Below, piece by piece: positions 1-5,570 of a stretch of DNA of 12,487 nt. A program made the position numbers and the translations under genes. Source of the stretch: a bacterium (GTDB lineage Bacteria > Planctomycetota > UBA11346); assembly GCA_020049615.1 (NCBI GenBank), contig JAIFKN010000154.1:1-12487 (forward strand), read 5' to 3'. Within the stretch, counting starts at the first letter, position 1. Each line of letters starts with the position of its first letter. The notes under the pieces were generated by a model. That model saw only the letters and a program-made list of their open reading frames with translations, was not told where the DNA came from and did no database searches.

Positions 1-1245
1 ATCAACAGCGGCGACACCGCCTGGGTCATGGTCTCGACCGCCTTGGTGCTGTTCATGACCATTCCCGGGCTGTCGCTGCTCTATGCCGGCCTGGTGCGGG
101 CCAAGAACGCGCTGACCGTGTTCATGCAGTGCTTCGCCATCACTGCGGTGGTCAGCGTGCTGTGGATCCTGGTCGGCTACTCATTGGCCTTCGATCGCGG
201 CACGGCTGAGACGCAAAGCGGTCTGCTGGCGTTCATCGGCGGCTTCGCCCGCCTCGGCCTCAGCGGCATGACGGGCGACGGCGTGCATCCCAACGCCCCG
301 ACCATCCCCGAGTCGGTCTACTGCATGTTCCAGATGACCTTCGCCATCATCACCCCGGCGCTGGTCATCTCGGCCTTCGTCGAACGGGTGAAGTTCAGCT
401 TCGTCATGCTCTTCACCGTGCTGTGGTCGCTGGTCGTCTACGCGCCGATCTGCCACATGGTGTGGAGCGGGCCCGGGTCGTTCCTCTTCGGCACGCTCGA
501 TTACGCCGGCGGCTGCGCGGTGGAGATCAACTCGGGCATCAGCGGCCTGGTCGCGGCCCTCTTCGTCGGCCGGCGCAACGGCTACCCCCAGCATCAGGTG
601 CTGCCGCATTCCATCGTGCTGGCGGTGGTCGGGGGCGGCATGCTCTGGGTCGGCTGGTTCGGTTTCAATGCCGGCAGCGCGGTGGCGGCGAATGCGGCCG
701 CCGGCATGGCCATGCTCAACACCCACCTGGCGGCGGCCGTGGCCACCTGCGCCTGGATGGCGATCGAGTGGTTCCGCTTCGGCAAGCCGAGCGTCCTCGG
801 CGCGGTCACCGGATCGCTCGCCGGCCTGGTCGCGATCACGCCGGCGGCCGGCTACGTCTCCCCGCTCGGCGCCACCGTGCTCGCCCTCGTCGCCACCGCC
901 TGCTGCTACCTCGGTGTCACCTGGCTGAAGCGCAAGGGCGGCTACGACGACTCCCTCGATGTCTTCGGCGTGCACGGTGTCGCCGGCCTGGTCGGTACCC
1001 TGCTGCTCGGCTTCTTCGGGGTGAAGGCCTTCGGCGGCACCAGCGATGTCGCGGCTGGCGCCCAGTTCGCCATGCAGGCCAAGGCCGTGCTGGTCACGGT
1101 GCTGTGGGCCGGTGGCGGCACGGCGATCTGCTGCCTGCTGGTCAAGGCCATGGTCGGCATGCGGGTCGAGGAGCGGGTCGAGGCCGCCGGTCTCGACCTC
1201 CATCAGCACGGCGAGGTGGCCTACTCGATCGACGAGCGGGTTTGA
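1..1245 (+). CDS. amtB: Amt-family ammonium transporter (5' partial)
   Basis: Polytopic inner-membrane channel that takes up ammonium (NH4+ recruited, deprotonated and conducted as NH3 plus H+). The reading frame is open from base 1 (INSGDTAWVMV...), which aligns with the start of mature AmtB, so only the signal peptide and a few residues are missing. By alignment to E. coli AmtB from memory, these elements are present: the HMVWSGPG segment (W148 equivalent), LDYAGG (D160), GWFGFNAGS (W212, F215, S219), and DVFGVHGVAG with the second pore histidine (H318 equivalent, codon 973-975). The first pore histidine (H168) is replaced by Glu (AVEINSG, codon 523-525). The C-terminal cytoplasmic tail keeps the GLDxxxHGExAY signature that contacts GlnK in AmtB-type transporters. 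No glnK/PII gene follows; a small regulator begins 38 bp downstream. Family identity is certain. Confidence 0.96.
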   Translation: MNSGDTAWVMVSTALVLFMTIPGLSLLYAGLVRAKNALTVFMQCFAITAVVSVLWILVGYSLAFDRGTAETQSGLLAFIGGFARLGLSGMTGDGVHPNAPTIPESVYCMFQMTFAIITPALVISAFVERVKFSFVMLFTVLWSLVVYAPICHMVWSGPGSFLFGTLDYAGGCAVEINSGISGLVAALFVGRRNGYPQHQVLPHSIVLAVVGGGMLWVGWFGFNAGSAVAANAAAGMAMLNTHLAAAVATCAWMAIEWFRFGKPSVLGAVTGSLAGLVAITPAAGYVSPLGATVLALVATACCYLGVTWLKRKGGYDDSLDVFGVHGVAGLVGTLLLGFFGVKAFGGTSDVAAGAQFAMQAKAVLVTVLWAGGGTAICCLLVKAMVGMRVEERVEAAGLDLHQHGEVAYSIDERV

Positions 1246-1283
1246 GCGGTTGAGCCGGCGCCAGTCGTCGGCATCCTCCGGGC

Positions 1284-1937
1284 ATGCCAACTGACGAGGA
1301 ATCGGTCGGACGCAGCACCTACGAGGGCCTCGTCCGCCTGACCTTCCTGTGCGGCCGCGGGCTGGAGCCCGAAGAGCTGATGCGCCGCTTCCTCGCGGCC
1401 ATGCGCGACAGCGTACCGGCGCGCGGCATGTGGCTGTTCCAGGGCGGGCGACTGATCGCCGCCGATCACGAGGCGGGGGTGCGGACCCCTGGCGAGCCAA
1501 CATCCCTGCCGCCTGGACTGGGTCCGCAGGTCGATGGCGATCGCATCACCGTGGCGGTGCTGCCGGAGATGATCCTGGTCTGCCGGGTCGCCGACGGCCC
1601 GGTCCAGCGCGCCGCCGACGTCGTCACCCTGGTCGGCCGCATCATCGCCCTGGCTTGGCAGGCCGAGATGGTGGCACGCGACGAGGACTGGGACGACGAC
1701 TACCTGGCGGCCAAGGCGACCTTCAAGCGCCGCTGGCTGCGTTCGCTGCTCAAGCGGCATGGCGGTGTGGTCAGCAGCGCAGCACGGGCCGCCGGGCTCT
1801 CGCGCGGGACCTTCTATGCGATGATGGATCAGGTCGGGGCGCGCGAGTGCAGCGGTGATGCCGCCGCCGCCGCCGCGGGTATCGAAGACGACGAACGTTC
1901 GCCCGGCACCGCGAAATTCACGCGCAAGCCTATCTGA
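1284..1937 (+). CDS. Small regulator: GAF-like N-terminus and Fis-type HTH
   Basis: A 217-residue protein. Residues 148-183 form a Fis-family helix-turn-helix (FKRRWLRSLLKRHGG, then AARAAGLSRGTFYAMM), as found at the C-terminus of NtrC-type sigma54 activators. The first ~130 residues (a helix with EELMRRFLAAM, then strands around MWLFQGGRLIAADHE and DRITVAVLPEMILVCRV) look like a small GAF-type sensor domain; this is inferred from pattern only. There is no AAA+ sigma54-activating domain between them, so it cannot be a classical enhancer-binding activator; it may be a DNA-bending or repressor-type regulator. The HTH is followed by a polyalanine run (a GCC repeat around 1860-1877) and a charged tail. 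The start ATG has no convincing Shine-Dalgarno. It lies 38 bp after the ammonium transporter and its last 8 bp overlap the 3' end of convergent ruvA. Confidence 0.72.
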   Translation: MPTDEESVGRSTYEGLVRLTFLCGRGLEPEELMRRFLAAMRDSVPARGMWLFQGGRLIAADHEAGVRTPGEPTSLPPGLGPQVDGDRITVAVLPEMILVCRVADGPVQRAADVVTLVGRIIALAWQAEMVARDEDWDDDYLAAKATFKRRWLRSLLKRHGGVVSSAARAAGLSRGTFYAMMDQVGARECSGDAAAAAAGIEDDERSPGTAKFTRKPI

Positions 1938-2517
1938 GGCGGGCCAGGGCGAGCCGCACCAGCTCCTCGGCCGGCTTGCCGGCGATGGCGACCGCCGCCA
2001 GGGCGTCGCCGGCCTCCTTGGCGCCGAAGCCGAGCACGACCAGGGCGCGTTGCGCCTCCTCGACCGCGCGCAGCGGAGCGCTGGCTCCGGCCGCGCTCAG
2101 GCTGGCGGGGATGCGCTCGACGCGGTCGGCCAGCTCGACGACCAGCCGTTCCGCGAGCTTGGGGCCGACGCCCTTGACCTCGCGCAGGGCCTTGGCGTCG
2201 CGGGTCAGCAGGATGCGCCGCAGCTCGTCGGTGCCGAGTGCCGAGAGGATGGCCAGGGCGACGTTCGGTCCGACCTGCTGCACACCGGTGAGCAGGTCGA
2301 AGGCGGCGCGTTCTGCCGGATCGGCGAAGCCGAACAGCAGCAGATCGTCCTCGCGCACCACCAGGCGGACATGCACGGTGACCGCGCTGCCGTCGAGCGG
2401 GATGCGCCGGCGGGTCTGTTCAGAGATGCGCAGCAGATAGCCGACGCCGCCGACGTCGAGGGAGAGGCGGCCGGAGTTGTCGAGGGCGGCGACGGAGCCG
2501 CGCAGGAAGTCGTACAT
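1930..2517 (-). CDS. ruvA: Holliday junction DNA-binding subunit RuvA
   Basis: RuvA binds four-way DNA junctions as a tetramer and loads the RuvB helicase for branch migration in recombinational repair. At 195 aa the length is normal. The N-terminal OB-fold starts MYDFLRGSV and carries the DVGGVGYLLRIS strand. Two helix-hairpin-helix motifs follow (LLTGVQQVGPNVALAIL at residues 76-91 and LREVKGVGPKLAERLVVEL at 111-129). The C-terminal RuvB-interacting domain III is recognisable at AQRALVVLGFGAKEA (155-169). ruvB and ruvC are not in the window. The gene lies 3 nt after the aroK stop, in the same reading frame (TGA-CCC-ATG). It has no Shine-Dalgarno of its own because the aroK heptamer repeat occupies that position, so translation is probably coupled to aroK. 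Confidence 0.96.
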   Translation of the reverse strand: MYDFLRGSVAALDNSGRLSLDVGGVGYLLRISEQTRRRIPLDGSAVTVHVRLVVREDDLLLFGFADPAERAAFDLLTGVQQVGPNVALAILSALGTDELRRILLTRDAKALREVKGVGPKLAERLVVELADRVERIPASLSAAGASAPLRAVEEAQRALVVLGFGAKEAGDALAAVAIAGKPAEELVRLALARLR

Positions 2518-2520
2518 GGG

Positions 2521-3111
2521 TCAGGGTTCCGGGGTCCGGGGTCCGGGGTCCGGGGTCGCGACCAGACGGTGCAGCTCGTCGGCGACGGCGGTGGTGGGGC
2601 GGGTGGCATCGATCACGGCTGTCGCGACGGCGCGGTAGAGCGGGTCACGCACGGTGAGCACCGCGGCGACCTCGTCGGCGACCGAGCCGCCGGTCAGGCT
2701 CGGACGTCCGCCGGCGTTGTGGCGCAGGCGGGCCTGCAGCACCTCGGCCGGGGCATGCAGGTAAGCGACCAGTCCGCCGCGGGATGCGAGCAGGGCGCGG
2801 TTCGCCTCGCTCAGCACGGCGCCGCCGCCGGTGGCGAGGACCAGGCAGGTATTGCCGGCGAGCAGACGCAGCAGGGTCGCGGACTCGGCCGCACGGAAGG
2901 CAGGCTCGCCTTGGGTGGCGAAATACGTGCGGATCGGCTGGCCGAGGTCCTCCTCGACCGCACTGTCGGCGTCGATGAACGGCCAGCCGAGGCGGGCGGC
3001 GGCGAGCCGGCCGACCGTCGACTTGCCCGAGGCGCGGTAGCCGACCAGGGTGAGGCGGTGTGGCACGGTGTGCAGTTGATCGTGCGGCGGAGCGTCTTCC
3101 ACTCGTGCCAT
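2521..3111 (-). CDS. aroK: Shikimate kinase
   Basis: Phosphorylates shikimate to shikimate 3-phosphate with ATP, the fifth step of chorismate synthesis, in the cytosol. With the ATG at 3111 the protein is 196 aa. The Walker A loop is GYRASGKST (residues 24-32). The shikimate-binding Asp lies in FIDADS (45-50), the GE..FR..E signature at 68-76, the GGG substrate loop at 95-97, and the lid region RHNAGGRPSL at 130-139. The ATG has a GAGGAG on the minus strand (plus-strand 3125-3130) 13 nt upstream. An alternative GTG start at 3066 would remove a 15-residue leader (MARVEDAPPHDQLHT) and leave a protein of more usual length. The last ~10 residues (PDPGPRTPEP) are encoded by a 7-bp tandem repeat and are probably not part of the fold. 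aroK is divergent from the HAD phosphatase gene; the two start codons overlap. Confidence 0.94.
   Translation of the reverse strand: MARVEDAPPHDQLHTVPHRLTLVGYRASGKSTVGRLAAARLGWPFIDADSAVEEDLGQPIRTYFATQGEPAFRAAESATLLRLLAGNTCLVLATGGGAVLSEANRALLASRGGLVAYLHAPAEVLQARLRHNAGGRPSLTGGSVADEVAAVLTVRDPLYRAVATAVIDATRPTTAVADELHRLVATPDPGPRTPEP
2524..2558. repeat. Heptanucleotide tandem repeat (GGGGTCC)n
   Basis: Three perfect GGGGTCC units (2531-2537, 2538-2544, 2545-2551) flanked by one variant unit on each side (GGGTTCC at 2524-2530, GGGGTCG at 2552-2558). It encodes the C-terminal residues of AroK and ends 6 nt before the ruvA start on the minus strand. The unit is not a multiple of three, so a copy-number change would shift the aroK frame. 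Confidence 0.93.
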
Positions 3112-3754
3112 GCCGGCAGCCCTGCTCCTCGACATGGATGGCACCCTCCTCGACACCGAGCCGCTGCACTTCGAGGCGCACCGGCGCTTCCTGGCGACCG
3201 TGGGCATCACCCCCAGCGAGGCCCAGCTGGTCGGCAACATCGGCAAAGGCGATGTGACCTTCTACGCCGACCTGATGGCGGCGCAGGGCAAGGTGGGCGA
3301 TCCCGTCGCCTGGGTGGCCGAGAAGACGCGGGTCCTCATCGCGATCTACCGCGAGCAGGGGGTGCGGCTGCATCCCGGCGGGCAGCAGCTGCTCGACCAC
3401 GCCTGGCGCCGTGGCGTCACCTGCCTGGTCGTCACCTCATCGGAGCGCGCGCTGGCCGAGGCGGCGCTTGAAGCCGCCGGCCTCGGTCGGCGTCTGGCCT
3501 TGCGTGTCTGCCGCGAGGACACCGTGCGGCACAAGCCGCATCCCGAGCCCTATCTGCTCGCCTTGCAGCGGCTGGCGCTGCCGGCGGAGAGCTGCCTCGT
3601 CGTCGAGGACAGTCCCAGCGGCATCGCCGCCGGCCGCACCGCCGGTTGCCGGGTGGCCGCCCTGGCCGGGCACTTCGGCGCCGCCGAGCTGCAGCGCGCC
3701 GGGGCGCAGCGCGTGCTGACCCGCCTCGACGATCTGCTGCCGCTCGAACCATGA
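3110..3754 (+). CDS. HAD-superfamily phosphatase (beta-phosphoglucomutase/Gph-like)
   Basis: A 214-residue HAD hydrolase of the subfamily that includes beta-phosphoglucomutase and small-molecule phosphatases. All four motifs are present. Motif I is DMDGT (nucleophile D8, acid/base D10). Motif II is VTSS (S110). Motif III is K142 in RHKPHPEPY. Motif IV is VVEDSPSG (E166, D167). A helical cap lies at residues ~16-85. The substrate cannot be read from sequence; sugar phosphates or phosphoglycolate are usual for the family. The start ATG shares its CATG with the divergent aroK start, so there is no intergenic promoter space. The stop overlaps the methyltransferase start as ATGA, implying translational coupling and a common transcript. 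Confidence 0.9.
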   Translation: MPAALLLDMDGTLLDTEPLHFEAHRRFLATVGITPSEAQLVGNIGKGDVTFYADLMAAQGKVGDPVAWVAEKTRVLIAIYREQGVRLHPGGQQLLDHAWRRGVTCLVVTSSERALAEAALEAAGLGRRLALRVCREDTVRHKPHPEPYLLALQRLALPAESCLVVEDSPSGIAAGRTAGCRVAALAGHFGAAELQRAGAQRVLTRLDDLLPLEP

Positions 3755-4488
3755 AGGACGGCTGGTGGTCGGAGGCCTTCCGCGCCGCTTATCTCGAGGT
3801 CTACAGCCATCGCAGCGATGCACAGGCCTCGGTCGAGGTCGCCGGACTCCTGCCGCGCTTGCTTCACGCGCCTGGGCCGGTGGTCGACGCCGGCTGCGGG
3901 GCCGGCCGGCACCTCGCCGCCCTGCGTGCCGCTGGCGTGCCGGCGTTCGGTTTCGACCTCTCCTCCGAGCTGCTCGCTGCAGCGGGCCGTCGTCAGCCCT
4001 GCGTTGGACGGCTGGTCCGCGGCGACCTGCGCGCCCCGCCCATCGTTGGCGGCTGCGGGGCTGCGATATGCCTGTTCACCGCCTTCGGCTACTTCGATGA
4101 CGCCGGCAACGCCGCCTGTCTGGCGGCGCTCGGCGGCCTGCTTGCTCCGGGGGGCTGGCTGGTGCTCGACTTGCCGGAGCCGGCGGCGCTGCGCCGCGGT
4201 CTGGTTCCAGCCAGCGAACGGAGCACTGCCGGCGGCTGGCTGGTGCGCGAGCGACGCTGGCTGGCCGGTTCGCGGGTCGAGAAGGAGGTGGAGGCCATGC
4301 CGCCCGGCGGCCTGCCGGTGCGCTGGCGGGAAAGCGTCCGACTGTACGAGACCGCTGAATTGATGGCCATGGCGGATCGGTCAGACCTGGTCTGGGATGC
4401 CGCCTGGCCGGGCCTCGGAGGCCCCGAAGACCGCCAGGGCCGGCTGGTTGCCTGGCTGCGCCGCCCCGGGAGAGCCGAAGGCTGCTAG
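3751..4488 (+). CDS. Class I SAM-dependent methyltransferase
   Basis: A 245-residue Rossmann-fold methyltransferase. Motif I is VVDAGCGAGRHL (residues 44-55), followed by an acidic loop at the end of strand 2 (FGFDLS, 67-71). A RGDLRAPP segment (90-97), ICLFTAFGYFDDAGN (106-120) and the post-motif LLAPGGWLVLDLPEP (130-144) are also present, as in the methyltransferase type 11/25 group. The target is unknown; nothing visible marks it as RNA-, protein- or small-molecule-directed. The ATG at 3751 was chosen because it forms an ATGA overlap with the upstream HAD stop and the methyltransferase fold starts shortly after; the frame remains open further upstream but only inside the HAD gene. The bL12-like gene follows after 44 bp. 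Confidence 0.88.
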   Translation: MKDGWWSEAFRAAYLEVYSHRSDAQASVEVAGLLPRLLHAPGPVVDAGCGAGRHLAALRAAGVPAFGFDLSSELLAAAGRRQPCVGRLVRGDLRAPPIVGGCGAAICLFTAFGYFDDAGNAACLAALGGLLAPGGWLVLDLPEPAALRRGLVPASERSTAGGWLVRERRWLAGSRVEKEVEAMPPGGLPVRWRESVRLYETAELMAMADRSDLVWDAAWPGLGGPEDRQGRLVAWLRRPGRAEGC

Positions 4489-4532
4489 CGTTGACAGTAC
4501 CGAGCCGGGGGGAAAGCTGGGCATCTGCGGCA

Positions 4533-5495
4533 ATGTCCTCCGACTACACCCTCATCCTGCGCGCCTGCCCCGAGAGCCATCGCGAAAGCGCTGCCGTGTT
4601 CCTCGGCAAGCTGTTCTCCCTGAAGGAGCACACCACGCAGCAGATCGTCGCGTCGTGCCCGATCGTCCTGCTGACCGGACTGGGTCGCGAGGAGGCCGCG
4701 GCCATGCATCTGCTGGTGCACAGCCTGTCCATGCAGGGCACCAAGGTGGAGCTGTCCGGTGGTCCTCCGGGGGACCTGCCGAAGATCGACTGGCCGCGGC
4801 GACCGCAGGTCTTCAAGCGCGAACTGTCGGAATGGGTCGGTGATCTGCAGGTGCCGCTGCCGATTCCCGGTGGCCAGGCCCGCCTGATCGATCTGCTGCT
4901 GGGGGCGATCGAAGGCAGGCCGCTGACGACCAAGGCCGAATTCAAGGGCAGCAACCTGCCCGAAGTCACTCCATTCTCGACCCCGGCTTTACCGCCCGAG
5001 CCGCGCCCTGCGACCACCCGCACGCCGCTGCCGCCGCCGCCGGCGGTGCGCGCCCAACTGCCTCCGCCGCCCGAGCCGAGCGGCGGGGGGTCCGAAGACC
5101 CGATGGCCCGGCTGAACGAGCTCTTCCCCGATGAGGAGGGCGGCGGGTTCATGCCCGGCAAGGACGATATCACCAACATCCTCAACCGGATCCTCCCGGA
5201 TGAGGCGGCGGGCGGTCCGGCCACCGGCAACTCCAGTGGCAGCGGCCGCAAGACTGCCGAATCCGGTGGTGGCGGATTCTCGGTTTTCCTCGCCAAGATC
5301 GCCGATGAAGACCGCCGCAAGAAGGCGGCTGCGCTGATCTGCGAACTGGCCAAGATGCCCGCCGACGAGGCCGAGGCCCTGTCCAAGAAGATGATCATCC
5401 CGGTGCTCAAAGGCGTGCCGAAGGAAGAAGCCGAAGCGGCGAAGGCCCAGTTTGGCAAAATCGGCATCCTGGCGCGCGTCAAGGGGCCGGAGTAG
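4533..5495 (+). CDS. Protein with two bL12 (L7/L12) C-terminal-domain-like modules
   Basis: A 320-residue protein that I cannot assign to a named family. Residues ~1-76 follow the pattern of the ribosomal protein bL12 C-terminal domain: YTLILRA, then IVASCPIVLLTGLGREEA, then QGTKVEL, matching bL12 VILKA...LVESAP..LKEGVSKDDA...AGAEVEV. Residues ~248-318 repeat the pattern: FSVFLAKI, then KKMIIPVLKGVPKEEA, then GILARVK. Between them lie a ~70-residue segment with WPRRPQVFKRELSEW, a Pro-rich linker (~150-197), and two related short motifs (LNELFPDEEGGG and LNRILPDEAAGG). There is no signal peptide or membrane segment. The start at ATG 4533 is preferred because it opens straight into the first domain; TTG at 4491 is possible but adds 14 non-conserved residues. 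Function is unknown; binding to a translation factor or ribosomal-stalk-like partner is a guess. Confidence 0.75.
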   Translation: MSSDYTLILRACPESHRESAAVFLGKLFSLKEHTTQQIVASCPIVLLTGLGREEAAAMHLLVHSLSMQGTKVELSGGPPGDLPKIDWPRRPQVFKRELSEWVGDLQVPLPIPGGQARLIDLLLGAIEGRPLTTKAEFKGSNLPEVTPFSTPALPPEPRPATTRTPLPPPPAVRAQLPPPPEPSGGGSEDPMARLNELFPDEEGGGFMPGKDDITNILNRILPDEAAGGPATGNSSGSGRKTAESGGGGFSVFLAKIADEDRRKKAAALICELAKMPADEAEALSKKMIIPVLKGVPKEEAEAAKAQFGKIGILARVKGPE

Positions 5496-5504
5496 CGATG
5501 CGTC

Positions 5505-5563
5505 CCGGAGCGCGGGCTTCAGCCCGCGTAGTAGCGGCCTGCGCGGGTTGAAGCCCGCTGTCC
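5505..5563. repeat. REP/REPIN-like inverted pair of GC-rich palindromes
   Basis: Two hairpins occupy most of the 75-bp gap between the bL12-like gene and the kinase gene. The first is CGCGGGCT-TC-AGCCCGCG (5511-5528, 8-bp arms). The second has arms GCGGGTT (5543-5549) and AGCCCGC (5552-5558), with one G-T wobble. The reverse complement of the second matches the first in its GCGGGCTTCA core, so they are two copies in opposite orientation, as in REPINs. No RAYT transposase gene is in the window. The pair could also act as an mRNA 3' stabiliser or attenuator between the two genes. Confidence 0.75.
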
Positions 5564-5570
5564 CAGAGCC

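Noticed and set aside
181..1503. A 440-codon open frame on the minus strand
   Set aside because: Antisense to the ammonium transporter, whose residues are strongly conserved; the product is His/Asp/Arg-rich without motifs.
1860..1877. GCC triplet repeat as a slippage site
   Set aside because: A three-base unit keeps the frame and encodes a short Ala run in a disordered tail; it is common in high-GC genomes.
1855..3471. A very long open frame on the plus strand across ruvA and aroK
   Set aside because: Its product is a low-complexity Gly/Ala/Gln/Asp-rich string without domains, while the opposite strand encodes clear RuvA and AroK. Long antisense open frames are expected at ~70% GC.
4491..4520. 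TTGACA as a possible -35 box before the bL12-like gene
   Set aside because: No acceptable -10 box lies 16-18 bp downstream (AAAGCT or AAGCTG only), so I do not call a promoter.
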